A DNA stretch of 64,000 nucleotides from Cryptomeria japonica (GCF_030272615.1 NC_081409.1:18230260-18294259); one strand, 5' to 3'. Positions 33,031 to 45,455 are shown, counted from the first letter of the stretch. Notes: generated by a model not told the origin, from the sequence alone. Translations and numbers: made by a program.

Positions 33031-33474
33031 TTTATTGGATGTCTTCTTGCTAGAGATCCAAATTTCTATCCAGAAGTCAAGGTTCAAGAATGCTAGACTA
33101 TGAGGGAGAGCAACTCATAATATATCTTGAAGGTTAGATGATCCCTCTCTCTTTTTTTAAATACAAGATTATGAGGAATTTGATTACCTAGAAGAGTAAG
33201 GCTGCTAAGACTAGTGGAAGGCAAGCTATTAATTGATTTGCATCTAGCTTTTTATATTGCAGTGGGATTCCTTATCCTACTTATCATGTGGCTAAGCCCC
33301 TATCTAACTTTTTATATTTTAGTGGGATCACTTTTCTTAGGAATTGTCTTTAGAGTATTGGTGTTTATCTTTATGAATTTAAGGGTTTCTTTAAAAAGTA
33401 AATGTGGTAAACTACAACCTAGAATTCATTAAGATATGGTTTTGATTAACAAATTTTAAGATATAAAAAGTCAT

Positions 33475-33783
33475 GGTAAAGTCATTTCATTGGTGAAGCG
33501 ATCACCAAGGTTTAAATTCTTGTTGGCCACTGTGCTCACGGGCCTTGTATCTTTGTTGGGCTAATGTGCTTGCAAGATATGTGCCTTTGTTAGGAATTTG
33601 TGCTTGTAGAATGTGGGTCTTCATTGGGCCATTGAAAGAACAATTTTGGACAAGTGAATTGTGATGCATTGGAGATTGAGGGCCCCTTCTGTCGCTATGC
33701 CAGATAATGTGGGAAGAGATCCAAAGTAAGTAGTCTCTTTGGGCTTGGACTAGGTTAAAACCTTGAGTTTCCTCAACAAAAAA
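33475..33783 (+). mobile_element. Candidate tRNA-derived SINE
   Basis: A roughly 309-bp block ends in an A-rich tail and is flanked by the near-identical words ATAAAAAGTCAT (33463-33474) and ATAAAAAGATCAT (33784-33796), which look like a target-site duplication. Its head has a degenerate box-B-like stretch AAGGTTTAAATTC at about 33510 and a weak box-A-like region before it, as in tRNA-derived SINEs. It codes for nothing. The class call is tentative. Confidence 0.4.
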
Positions 33784-33796
33784 ATAAAAAGATCAT

Positions 33797-34317
33797 TAAA
33801 TGATAAGAATTAAGTCACTAGTAGGTGGTGGATGGCAATTATCCAACTTTCCTTGGATTTTGCTAGGCTTTGGATTCCTATCTAGTAATCATAGTCTTCA
33901 TTTTCTTCTTTAGTAGGGAGGTAAGTTTCAAGAACAAGAGAAATGGCTAAATCAAGATGAAGAATTTCTTAAAGTTTGACCATCCAGAGGCCTCATGATC
34001 ACGAAGCTCAAAAGAGATTCAAAGTGGGGAGGATGGTTGACACCAACCATGAAAAGTTTAGTTACTAGCTCTTTTTAGAGGGGTTTAGGAATCATGTGAT
34101 TGACAATTGTGTTGAACACTTGGAACTACTTTCCAAATCCAACCTCACAAAGAAGTATAGAACTTTCAAATATTTATGGGCACCAATCCACTAGAGACAC
34201 CAATCCCCTTACAATGAATTTGTAGGCACCAACCCACAAGAGGCACCAATCCCCTAATACAAGGATTGAGCATCAACTTAGCTTGTGAGGCACCAACCTC
34301 AAATACAACAAGATAAG
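33797..34317. other. Intergenic DNA left of the plus Tat element; short CACCAA repeats
   Basis: No gene. Between 34170 and 34300 the word GGCACCAAYCC and variants recur about six times. This borders the TGTAGACG start of the Tat LTR. Confidence 0.5.
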
Positions 34318-35864
34318 TGTAGACGTATAAATCTGACCACTTTCCTAAGTGAACATTTAATATTCATTTTAACCTCACTCCTCTATATAATTAAATTCTT
34401 TATATTCATCTATTTGATTAAATGAATTACTCAATTTATTTAGTTAAGTTCACCTAAGCCTTTTTCTAACCTTTAATTAAATAAATAAACTTATTTAATT
34501 AATTCCCCTTTCTCCCCTTTTAATTAAATTTACATTTAATTAAATTAATCCTTGCAACTAATAAATCTAATTTATTTATTTAAATCTGCCACTTATATTT
34601 ATGCAACTTGGATCTATTTTTGTTAAAATAAAGTAATTTATTTTAATTAAAATTCCCCTCCATCCACTTGCATTTTCGTACATCTCCCACCTGCCTCCCT
34701 AAAACCCTTTTAGATTCTTCTAATCACTTCCAATTTAGCCTAATCCATCTCCTAAATATTGTCGCATCCCTAAGCAAAGGGAAGTCTCTTCTCAAACCCT
34801 CAAAGTCTTCAATAGCCATTAAAGGCTTTATGTCCTCAACAAGTTAACCCTCAAAGTCTTCATAACCATTAATGGTTAACTCAACTTTCTTGCATGATTA
34901 GAGACTTTCACTCTAACTCAACCCTCATCTAACCCAAGGGTCTCATCAAACATTCATGGCTTTAACCTTGGTTATCCCTTTAACCCTTGCACAAGAGTTT
35001 ACCCTTTGGGTAAAAGCTTTATCCAATGGATGACCCTAACCTAACCTTAACCCTTACCTCCTAAGGTAACAGGCTTCATGTCTTCTCAAACATTTAATGC
35101 TTTTTACATCTCCTCTCAAACAATCTCTTGTTGACAATTGTCACCATTTCATTGGTGAGAATTGTGAACATGGATTGATAACTTTCAATCCTGGCCCTTG
35201 TTAAGATTAATACAATCTTGACCATCCATTGCCCTATTTTTCCTATAAATAGAGCTCTCATTCTCTCATTTTGATATCTTCAAGTTTCATGCATCTTATC
35301 TATAGTCATTTTACTAAGCATTTAACCTCTCTTTGATAAAATTCATCTTAATAGCATTTTAGAAGTAATTTTAAATATCATAGCATATCCATGTTAGACT
35401 AGTATATCATGCTAGGATAAGTTCACTAATCCATTATCTTATCATCATCTTTTATGCTAGTTTAAATCATCATAGATTCAATATCATACATATCTCGGAA
35501 TGCATTCATGCTAAATTAATCAAACATCACTCATTTTTGGAGTTGTCATTCCTAATTCACTTTGCTCAGTGATCTGAGAGCAAAGGCATTGACTTGAGGG
35601 ATCCTGTGAGATAGAGAAAAATGGAACACCCCTTGGGAAGTTGAGCTATTCAATATAGCTCCCATAACTTGCACCAAGAGTCTCATTGGTGTGTGGATCT
35701 TTTGAAACCTGACTTTTGTGTTTCTGTACCCCACATTTCCCGCACACAATAAGAATTGTATAGACCTTCCAAACTTAGACTGCACCATCAACCAATTTTG
35801 ATCTGTTACAAAGCACTCTCTCATTATGTATAAGATCTACAACTTTATTTGCACACCTTAATTC
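34318..35864 (+). mobile_element. 5' LTR (and adjoining U5/leader) of the plus-strand Tat-type Ty3/gypsy element
   Basis: It starts TGTAGACGTATAAATCTGACC. The same sequence begins at 59073 directly after a polypurine tract, so these are the paired LTRs. The alignment holds through 35340 in this copy and, allowing for insertions, through 63780 in the other. A TATAAATAG promoter box lies at 35244. The 3' limit of the LTR is not resolved, because the 35865-42435 element interrupts it or the leader just after it and no clear PBS is found. The AT-rich centre resembles that of the LTR at 9547-10753. Confidence 0.65.
35244..35252 (+). promoter_or_regulatory. LTR TATA box
   Basis: TATAAATAG with the following AGCTCTCATTCTCTC is conserved in the 3' LTR copy at 63684-63692. 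It is the likely core promoter of the Tat element, with RNA start expected about 30 bp downstream. Confidence 0.6.
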
Positions 35865-36637
35865 TGTTAGGAATCCCATAGATACTGAGAGGGGGGGGGG
35901 GGTGAATCAGTATCTAACTGGTGAGTAGAATTTCTTGAATTAAAACATGCAGAACATATTATAACAGTGTACCGGTATGCAAGAAATAATGCAATAAACA
36001 GAATCAAGAACATCCACATGAAAAGCACACCATAACACAAGGTTTTAACAAGGAAACCCGGTGTGGGAAAAACCTCGGTGGGATTTGTGACCCTCAATAT
36101 TCACTCACTGGCCAATAAGAGAATATTACTTACAATAGGGGCTTGCACATGCAGGAAGGCCAACTGCCTAGAGCTCACTGCTCAATGGGAAGTCTCACTG
36201 ACTTACAATGAGGATTATACAAATCCAATATCTTGTACTGCTTTACAATAGCATCTATAATGCCTGATCCAGTACCGGTTGCTGCTTTGCTTCTTACATA
36301 AACCCTTAGCCTATATTTTGCTTAATAGGTCTACCTCTCTCATACCAAATGTCTACAATGATCTCTTTTATATATGAGTCATTTTACAATTTGCCAAGTC
36401 AGCTTACAAAGTTTTTACAATAATAAACAAAATATAATATAACAAAGTCCTATCGACCTCTGTGTCGGTATACTTCTTTTCTTTGTGCTGGTGTCGGTGT
36501 TCTGAGTGCCGGTGTAGAGTGTGATCTGCTGATGTCGGTATAATGCCTTTGTCGGTGCCATAGGATTGCAAGGTTGTCATCAATGACAAAACCTTCAATC
36601 ACATACAATGTCTCATTGGAGTGTGCATATGCCAACA
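35865..36637 (-). repeat. 3' LTR of the family D element
   Basis: 773 bp. Read on the minus strand it starts TGTTGGCATATGCAC and ends GGATTCCTAACA after a long C-run (G-run at about 35888 on the plus strand). It is about 20 bp shorter than its partner, partly through an indel near 42100. Confidence 0.92.
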
Positions 36638-36651
36638 ATCTCCCCCTTTGG
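36638..36651 (-). other. Polypurine tract of the family D element
   Basis: The minus strand reads CAAAGGGGGAGAT immediately before the 3' LTR start. Confidence 0.8.
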
Positions 36652-36826
36652 CATTGATGGCAACACTCATGAGAAATTTTAAAAATGTATCCAAAAATGT
36701 GAAGTCCAAAAATGTGTGTGCTCCCCCTGAGCATATGATTCCTGTGATATTGAATTTTCTCATCCCACTACACCCCCTTTGGCATCAATGACAAAGGTTG
36801 TCAAGATGTCAGTAGAGTTTGTAGTT

Positions 36827-39800
36827 TCAACCTTGTAACTGGGTGGTTACAATTTGAAAAAGATCTCCCAAAATCAAGTTTATACTATCCATAAACTTCT
36901 TGCTATCCTTTATTGTTGTCTCTGTTCTCTTCACTGTACTGGTGAGATGTTGCAAATGCTCTGCCGGTGTTTTTTGTCCCTGTATTAGTGCCTCAGATAC
37001 TTCCTTCTGTAGTGATGCTAGATAGTCCAATCTTGGACTTAGTTTTAATCTCAAATGTTTTGCCTTATTCACTATTCTTTCTCTCTCTCTTTCCAATTTA
37101 AGTATAATCTTCTTCAAAATTTGTTATCTTCTCCTCAAAAACTGATAGTGTATCAGGTGAGTTAACAAAATTATCTACAAGTTTATTGATCTCATCCTGT
37201 ACCTTGCTCATCTTTTTGTCTATATCTACAGTCAAAAAGTTTGCCTTACATGTGTCTTTGTACAGAGTTTTGTACTCTTTCAATAAATTACACAATTTCG
37301 ATAGAAGTGTGTCAAAATTTCTGTTACACTTCTTTATTTGCTCATCAAAGAATTTTTGCTTTTCAATTTCTACTTTATCCTTCAATGACTCTTCCTTTAT
37401 TTTCTCAATGTTTTCTGTGATATATTTACACAGTGTATCAAGTTGTCCTAAAGAATCTTTATTGTCTATATTACAGTTAGGAGCAATTACCTTCAAAATT
37501 GGTATGGTATCATCAATTGCCTTATAAGCTTGTGAGTTGTAGTTTGTTATCTTTTTGATTGAATCTAATAGTACCTCAGTCATATTAGTTGATTTGTAGC
37601 CTGATGATGAACCAACATTCTGAGTACCGTCAGTGAAAGTAATCAAGCTTGTATTGACCTCTGGTAGGTCTGTTTGTGTCTGCATTTCTTTAAGCAATGG
37701 TTTTTCTATTTCTCTAGTTGCCTGTGGCATTGTTTCCTTATGTTCATGTTCTTGTTGTTGTTGTTCCTGTTCTGGAGCCTTTTTCTCTGTTTGTTGCATT
37801 GTCTCAGTCTGAGTCTCTACCTTTTGCTCTTTATCTTCTGTCGGTTTCTCCTGTGTGTTTTCAGTTTGCTCAGCTACCGGAGGCTCACTAGTCATGTTAG
37901 TCTTATCAGCTATATCTTTGTCTACCACTATGTTGATCTTTTGAGTATCAACATCCACAGTATATAAGACTTCAGGATTAGGACTACCATCCTCTACATC
38001 CATACTCTCAGCTGTCGGTTGATCTTTTGTAGCTGTTGTTTTTATCGGTGGAGTAATCAAAGGAGGTGGGGGTAAGTTGTCTCTAACCTTGATACTAGGT
38101 GGTCCACCAACTTTACCTTTACCCTTGTCTCTATCTTTCTGATAAACTTTTATGGGTTTGGGGTTCCTGTATTCTTCTTGTTTTTCTTTTACAACTAGGA
38201 ATATATCCCATCCATTTTTTGTTTCCTCAGTCACCTCATTAACTCTTCCAACCATTAAAGCAATGTGTCGGTGTGCAGTAGAAAATACTGACCGGTTGGC
38301 TTGAGCAATTAGGTCATCAATTTCTTTGGGTGAGTTTACCGGATATACAACAAGTAGTTTTTCAATCTTTATTTTCTTGTCCAGTTCTATTACTGCTTGT
38401 CTTCTTGCTTCCAGTCTCTTAAATAGTTCATCTGGAATTTCATTAACTACTTCCATCAAAAACTTCTTATACATGTCCATATGCAATATAACACTATTTT
38501 CAACTTGTTCTTTTTCATCAGTTGTTAAAGTGTCATATGTTTTCTCTATATTTTTCAATTTACCTTCCTCTGTAATTTCATTCAGCAGTATATCAAGAGA
38601 GGCCAAGTCTTTGTTTGTCCTCTTCTTCTTTTTGGGTGTCAGTTTCTTCTTCTTTGGTGTAGCCTTTCTTACCAGAGATCTCACTGCTTGTTGTTTTTGT
38701 CTTGTCCTCCTGGGTGAGGGTGTGGTTGCCGGTGAGGGATCTCTTTTCCTTACAACTCTTTTGAAAGTTGCAGGCATGTCACTCCCCGAAGAAGTACCTA
38801 CCGGTGATAAGTGAGTTTCAGGTTGTGAAGCTGCTAACTCATCCTCTGTTATACCGGTTGTCTTCAACAGATCTTCTTTGATGGCCTTTGCTTGTCTGGA
38901 ACCTTTCCTTACAACTACCTCAACCTTTTTCATTATTTTCTTTGATTGTATTTGGCTTTCAATAGTTTCTGCACTACCAAATATTTCTTCCTTAGGTTCT
39001 CTGGGGGCTTCTAGAAGTGCTTTAGCATATGTTTCAATTATATGATCATCTATTTCATAGCCCATCTCGGTTACCCAAACTGTCCTAGGAATGACTGCTT
39101 CCATCCAGATTTCATCCTTCTTGATTACAAAGCATATTTCATCTCTGTTCTGTCGACAATCTTTTGTGATAACCTAATTCTTTTCTTCACTTTGGCCTTT
39201 AATGCTTGAAAGAAGTCATAAATATTGTTTTCCTTGTCTTCTCCCATGTTATTGAATAGTTTTGTTAACTGTTTACCTACCGGTATATCATATCCAAGTT
39301 CTTTGTAGCCTATATCGGGAACCTGTTTGGTTATATGTAGCATCAGACATACTAACATATTTCCAAACCTAAAAGTTCATTTTTTGTCCTTCTTAATATT
39401 TCCAAGGTTGTCAATTAATTCATCTTTTAACCATTCACATATATCAATCTTTGCATTATCTGTGACCATATCATAAGCACTCTTAATGCATAAACTTGAA
39501 ACTAAATTGAGTCTATTTGCATGAGTAGCTTTATACCCTAATATCATGCTGATAAATCTCACATTAATGTCTGTTACATCATTAACTCTTAGGGACCTTT
39601 TGTCGAATGTTGCACCAGTTAGGTTTGTAACTAGGTCATTGGATACCTTTTTGGTTTTATCTGGCCTTTTACCAGTGGTCGGTAACCCTATGACAGCTTT
39701 CACAGCTTCCTTAGTGATTTTGTGGATTGCATCTAACCAGAAAAATTCACCATGTACCCTGCTTAAGACTATCCTAATCACATCCTTGGGGAATTCAGGA

Positions 39801-40111
39801 ATGCTAAGGATCTTTGTAAATCCTAGGGTTTCAATGATCTTGTATTCATCTTTTACATTGTCGGTTTTATCACATATCACAGTTTTAAACATGGTTTTAA
39901 TCTCTTCATCTCCTAGTTCCTCAATGTTGCAGTGGATGTACATTCTGGGGTCTTCAGTATAGACAACTCCCTTGGGAATTTGAGAAAAAGCACCTAAGGT
40001 ATCATCTTTCTTTGCTACCTCGGGAACTAACTGAAATACGGGCCTAGGTCTTTTTATCACTTCGACAATAGTAGGGTTTTCTATATATTCAATTGTAGAG
40101 GTGGATGCCAT
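36827..40111 (-). pseudogene. Large unknown protein of the family D element (about 1090 codons; one stop, two frame changes)
   Basis: I do not recognise the family. The likely start is MASTSTIEYI at 40111; the frame is open upstream to 40252. The N-terminal ~330 residues look globular and helical (HGEFFWLDAIHKITKEA, AVIGLPTTGKRP, FRFGNMLVCLMLHITKQV). They loosely recall helical domains in plant transposon-derived proteins, but I cannot assign one. A stop lies at about 39375 and a frame change near 39115. The next 668 codons (39104-37098) have a basic cluster PKKKKLTPKKKKR (a nuclear-localisation-like signal), a Pro/Lys region, a Gln/Glu-rich tract and a coiled-coil C-terminus. Another frame change near 37110 leads into the last ~95 residues. 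Long antisense frames on the plus strand are shadows. Length, position and relatively light damage suggest it was a real product of the family. Confidence 0.6.
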
Positions 40112-40555
40112 GATAAAATACCTTTTGTTGCCTTTAGGATGGATGAATGCTTGGAGTGTTCTTGCCTCTTGCTCTAAATACCTTAGCTCGAAATCTTCGC
40201 GCTCTTCGTACGTTTGAAATCTCGGTGAAATGGAATGGAGCCAAAACCTCAATTTTATAGTGTCTTTTTGCCATCTACCACATTAAATGCATGCCGGTTA
40301 AGTATTCACTTAACATTGTCTGGCGGTAAAAAGTAATTTCCAAGTTCTTATCTCTAACCGAGGGAATAATAGCACATGTGTCATTAGATTGCCAAACCCT
40401 CAAGGAAACTTTCTTCAATTAGACGAAGAACTTCCTGCCAGTGGAGCACTGCTCTGTCCTGCTGATGAAGCATCACTCTGTCCTGCCAGTGAAGCATTGA
40501 TTTGTTCTACCGGTGGAGGAGTATTCCCAATATTTAGATCAGCTTTTCTAATCCA

Positions 40556-41598
40556 TTATTTTGAGAATTCTTGCTTAACTTCTTCAACTTTTTCTTTACC
40601 TTTCAAGCTAGAACTTTTGTTGTCTGTCGGTGATCCTTTACTTCTACAGAATTTTGCAATATGCCCAATCTTGTTACATGCATAACAAGTTACATTATTC
40701 TTCTGAATAGCTTTCCCATAACCTATGCCGGTTTGTGTTCTGCATTGATTAGATAAATGTCCAAATCTTCCACAAATATAACATCTCACATTCATTCTAC
40801 AATTTTCAGAGTTGTGACCAACTTTGTTGCATTTAGAACATTGACCCGTGGGTGTGTTGATAATCTGATAATTTCTAGATCTACATTCATTTGCTCTATG
40901 ACCATACTTATTACAATTAAAGCATTTTCCATTGAATTTATAAGCATTAGGTTGTCTTACCGGTTTGCTGTAATCCTGAGTATTTGCAGTACCGGAGCTT
41001 TCACCAACTTCAAAGCCAATTCCAGAAGTGTCACCTTTAGGTTTTTTATTCTTCAGCAAGGTGCCAAGTTCTTCTGAGATTTTCTTGAATTTTTCTTTAT
41101 GTTGATTTGCAGTTTCTAGTTCTCTTTCTAAGACTTCTTTTTGTCTCATCAATTCATTTGAGTCATTCTGAGTATGCATCAGATCTGTCTTCAACATGTC
41201 ATTTTCATAGCTAAGTCTTGTATTCTCATTTGCTGCATCACTTAGTCTTCTGGTCAATTCTTCTTCATTCTTCTTCCTATCCTCAATCTCTTTGCAAAAT
41301 CTCATAGTCATATCCTGCATCTCATTCTTTGTTGTCATGTTCTCTTATTTCAACTTACTTATCATATCATTAAGTGATTCATTTTCATCATTCTCATTTT
41401 GCAATTTTTCACAAAGTTCTTTCTCTTATTTCTTGCAACAGTAAAATTTTCTTGAAGTGCCTGAATGATATCCTGAGCTGCCCTTAAATCATCTTCTTGT
41501 TTGATATTTTTCAATTTCTCTACATCATATTCTAAAAGAGCTCCTTCAAGTTGCTTCATCAGATTTTCCATCTTTATCAATGTCAAGATCTTCCTCAA
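40556..41598 (-). pseudogene. Gag-like protein with coiled coil and four CCHC zinc knuckles
   Basis: This is the first coding region after the PBS, reading MENLMKQLEGALLEYDVEKL, then a long Glu/Lys/Asn heptad-like region, then four zinc knuckles: CFNCNKYGHRANEC, CSKCNKVGHNSENC, CYICGRFGHLSNQC and CYACNKIGHIAKFC. A frame change and stop near 41345-41360 separates an N-terminal piece (41598-41362) from the main ORF (41338-40556). CCHC knuckles bind nucleic acid in retroelement Gag proteins. Most plant copia Gags have one, so four in a row is unusual. No capsid-like globular region precedes the coiled coil. It could package element RNA or mediate interaction with a helper Gag; that is inference. 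Confidence 0.75.
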
Positions 41599-41627
41599 GC
41601 CGTTAGGCTTCTGAAAATAGAGGACCA

Positions 41628-41640
41628 GGCTCTGATACCA
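41628..41640 (-). other. Primer-binding site of the family D element
   Basis: The minus strand reads TGGTATCAGAGCC, separated by two bases from the LTR end. This is the same initiator-Met type as at 258-270. Confidence 0.9.
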
Positions 41641-41642
41641 AT

Positions 41643-42435
41643 TGTTAGAAATCCCACAGATACTGAGAGGGGGGGTGAATCAGTATCTAACCGATGAGTA
41701 GAATTTCTTGAATTAAAACATGCAAAACATATTATAACAGTGTACCGATATGCAAGAAATAATGCAATAAACAGAATCAAGAACATCCACATGAAAAGCA
41801 CACCATAACACAAAGTTTTAACGAGGAAACCCGGTGTGGGAAAAACCTCAGTGGGATTTGTGACCCACAATATTCACTCACTGGCCAATAAGAGAATATT
41901 ACTTACAATAGGGGCCTGCACATGCAGGAAGGCCAACTGCCTAGAGCTCACTGCTCAATGGGAAGTCTCACTGACTTACAATGAGGATTATACAAATCCA
42001 ATATCTTGTACTGTTTTACAATAGCATCTATAATGCCTGATCTAGTACCGGTTGTTGCTTTGCTTCTTACATAAACCCTTAGCCTATATTTCGCATAATA
42101 GGTCTGCCTAATATTTTTCCTTAACACTTCCTCTCTCATACCAAATGTCTACAATGATCTCTTTTATATATAAGAGTCATTTTACAATTTGCCAAGTCGG
42201 CTTAAAAAGTTTTTACAATAATAAACAAAATATAATATAACAAAGTCCTGTCAGCCTCTGTGTCGGTATACTTCTTTTCTTTGTGTCGGTGTCGGTGTCC
42301 TGAGTGTCAGTGTAGAGTGTGATTTGTTGATGTCGGTATAATGCCTTTGCCGGTGCCATAGGATTGCAAGATTGCCATCAATGACAAAACCTTCAATCAC
42401 ATACAATGTCTCATTGGAGTGTGCATATGCCAACA
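41643..42435 (-). repeat. 5' LTR of the family D element
   Basis: 793 bp, closely matching 35865-36637 by eye. It ends at the AATTC target duplication (42436-42440). Confidence 0.92.
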
Positions 42436-42440
42436 AATTC

Positions 42441-43950
42441 ATCTTTGCTAATTGAATAGGAAGCTTCCACAACTCTTTTGTCACACTTTCTTGACAATCA
42501 CACTAGCAATGGACCTAGATCAACAATATATATGCATTACAATGATAATTACATTCACAAGTTAACCTAAAACATAATTAAAATATTTGCAAGTCGAGCA
42601 CAAACAAATTCCTTAAACAAACATGTTGTTGGCTTGGTCTTAAAGCCCACACGGTACACTAGGAGTAGGAACACACTATGTGTTGTTGTAGCATTGTAAA
42701 TCGTACTCCTTTATTAGTATGTCCAATTTCACACTCTCCTAGCACTCATTTTAGTATTTCTCATTACTCTATACATTATAGGACCTTAATGTAATTAATT
42801 AATATTTAATTCATCATTGGGCCCTTAAATCTAGGTTTACCCATTATCCTTTATTATCCTTAATCCTACTTCAATTTCAACTTCCAAAACATATTACACA
42901 CATCTATACCTCTTGTTTTGAGCCACTAAGCTAGAATTGGCATTAGAACCCCATTATCTTGAATCCTTAGAAATTCGAGATAAAGTTGTCAAGATCAGAT
43001 TGGTCACAGTCCCTTGGTCCCATAATTTTTTCCTCGAATTTTGGGAGGATAATAAGGTGGTCCTACGCTATTAAAATCTAGCTCCATGTGAAAATAAACT
43101 AAATCTATATCGGCCTAAAGGTGATTTTAAGGTGATTTTAATTATGAAATCCATATATAAGGCATCCATGTCAATTCATTTTCAACATCTCATCTCATGC
43201 TAGCATTATCATCCAATTAAAGAGCAATTCTTCTTTCTCAAAAGCATATTTGATTCAATGAGCAACTAACTATTTCAAAACATCTTCATATTATGTTTCA
43301 ATTACGATTTCATGGTAGATTTTATGTGATTTATCATGTTATTGCATCAACGCATGGAGGACTTATCCTAAGAGAATTGCATCACCTATTAAAGGTATAA
43401 ACATCTGCATTCAAGTATTTCAATTTCAGATCTAGTCGTGCCCTCAAAAGGCAAGCTTTTCCAATTCAATTCAAGTTCAATTTTTATTTCAATTAGGGTT
43501 AATTCCAAACCTAGGGTTTGACCTAGGTAAACCCCTATCCACAACACCCTTTTTTCCTGTGTGCAGCTACAGGTACCCAATGAAGCTAGGAAGATTAGAA
43601 AGCAACTAGGACCCTAGAGAAAAGCACCCAACCAAATTTCATTAGGAAGTGCATGCACCATGGCACTTTGGGTGCCATGGTCCTAAACTAGGGCATTCTA
43701 GGTGCTATGGTCCTCCTAGCACAAGTCCAAAGTTAATTGGGAGCAGTTACAGTGTCTTAGGCACCCACTTTCAAACCTATGTTCATAAATTCAACTGCTT
43801 GGATAGGGATATGCCCTGAACACTATCAATACATCAATTTCAGCTCAATTATTAGGCAAAGGTGCCCTTTTGAATTTCCTTTTCATTTTTGTACATGTTC
43901 TGAAGTTTCTCTATAGCACATAGCTCTGGTAGAGGAAAAGGCATAACTGT
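42441..43950 (+). mobile_element. LTR/leader-like DNA of the plus Tat element, right of the nested insertion
   Basis: No gene. It contains an ATATATAAGG box near 43157 and a GGGTTTGACCTAGGTAAACCCC segment near 43510 that also occurs at 61920 in the family B LTR. Imperfect GGTGCCATGGTCC-type hairpin words lie at 43650-43730. This suggests a diverged LTR or U5-leader region. No PBS is recognised, so the end of the 5' LTR cannot be placed. Confidence 0.4.
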
Positions 43951-44095
43951 AACCAAAGAAGGAAAATTTTAGGCTTGTGAAGTCCACCTTCAAGATTTGA
44001 TTGTTTTTGCTAACTGATTTTGTGCAGGCTCTAACCTTTCTGTGCAAGAGCAATAGGAATTAGTTTAAGATTTTCTTTACTCTCTTTCAAAGTTA

Positions 44096-44605
44096 TTAAA
44101 AAGAACTCACCTTCCTTTTTTTGCAAAATCTTAAAATGAACCTCATGATTTCTTTAGGGATGCTTAAAATGAACTTCATACTCTCTTTTGGTGTTTAAAA
44201 CAAAACTTCATCTTTTCCTTATTTGCATGGGTAAAAAGAACAACAAAGCAAAAATTTTCATTCTTGCAAGTTAGGAAAACACTTCGTTTAGGTTTAAAAA
44301 GAACAATAAATTTACTTTTCAGTTAGCAAAGGTAAAAAGAATTTCACCTTCCTTTGGTGCCTAAAAGGATTCATTTTGATTTATTGCAAAAGTAAAAGAA
44401 CCCCACTTATTATTTTGTGCAAAGCAAAGGAGTTGTTCACGATTTTCCTTTTGTTGACCAAACATCATGATTTCTTTTGTTGACCAGGATTTCTAATTTT
44501 TAGATAGAAAATCATGCTATACAAGGTTAAAAAGAACACGATACTTTTTGGAGCAACATCTCCAAATAGAAAGAAAATAATTGCTTGAAAGGGTTAAAAA
44601 GAACA
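44096..44605 (+). repeat. GGTTAAAAAGAAC motif array
   Basis: The word and close variants recur at about 44096, 44231, 44295, 44331, 44391, 44525 and 44591, the counterpart of the array at 8335-8785. Confidence 0.7.
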
Positions 44606-45153
44606 CTTGTGTACCTTGTCTCGAAAGTGGAAGGTATATGCTCTCCCCTTAATTGGGTGACCAAAAAGCTAAACCACTCTTTCATGCTTTCTTCGTTTCA
44701 AGCATTTAAATCCTTTAGCAGGTCTGCCCTCCCAATTTGCTCTTAGATTGTCATTTAAATGGTCAGTGAGAGAGGAACGACCTAAGTGGGAAACGACTTT
44801 ATCACCAAGTGTTCCAACCCACTATAATCAAAAGTGGAGGCTGACGAAAGTCCCCTTCAACGATTTTGCTCAGTGATTAGCCCTCCTTCGGTATGTTTAA
44901 GATACGTAAATCCTTTTTTATAAAGGTTGGGTAGCCTCCCGATGGAGTTTATTACTGAAGACCGAACGAAAGTCTGATTAAAAACCTTAGCACTAGAAAC
45001 TTTGAGCCAAGTCAATATCCAAACATCTTCAATATCATAGTGCAAGGGTGGGGAAGAATCCACCCCCAAGATCACTCACCATATATCTCTAAGATAACTA
45101 CTCAATTGTGAAGCAATTCACTTTGAGTTAATTTATGGCAAAAGGCAAAAAAA

Positions 45154-45170
45154 GGGGCGCCCCCTAGGGG
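45154..45170. promoter_or_regulatory. Overlapping double palindrome in the Tat leader
   Basis: GGGGCGCCCC (45154-45163) and CCCCTAGGGG (45161-45170) are perfect 10-bp palindromes that share three bases. The homologous site at 7782-7797 keeps GGGCGCCC. Retroviral dimerisation sites are GC-rich palindromes in the leader; whether this one acts so is inference. Confidence 0.4.
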
Positions 45171-45455
45171 TGACAAGGTTGTTTGAGTTGACGGAGTATC
45201 GAGTCTAGTGGGCTATAATGTTGTTGATGACCCTTGAATAAATAGTCTATCTAATTTGTATTACTTGTTATCTAATCTAGTGAAAACATCAGAGATTTGA
45301 ACACATCCTCACAAAACATACACTATTTGTCTAACATAGGCAAAATTTGTTCTCTTTTGTGTGTCGTGTTTGCAATTTATTTTTCACAAAATTATCCCTA
45401 AAAAACACAACTGTTAAAAATCTCAAAACAACAGAAACAAAGAAATCAGAGCAGC

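Larger units (their letters stand above)
35865..42435 (-). mobile_element. Non-autonomous LTR retrotransposon (family D) with four-knuckle Gag-like and large unknown ORFs
   Basis: A 6571-bp minus-strand element flanked by a perfect AATTC target duplication (35860-35864 and 42436-42440). LTRs lie at 35865-36637 and 41643-42435, the PBS at 41628-41640 and the PPT next to the left LTR. The interior encodes only two protein regions: a coiled-coil plus zinc-knuckle protein and a long protein of unknown family. No protease, integrase, RT or RNase H motif is present in any frame. It interrupts the 5' part of the plus Tat element, so it is younger than that insertion. Confidence 0.9.

Noticed and set aside
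37186-38814. Long plus-strand ORFs (Phe/Ser/Leu-rich, up to 162 codons)
   Set aside because: They are antisense to the Lys/Glu-rich protein of the family D element; their hydrophobic composition is the expected complement.
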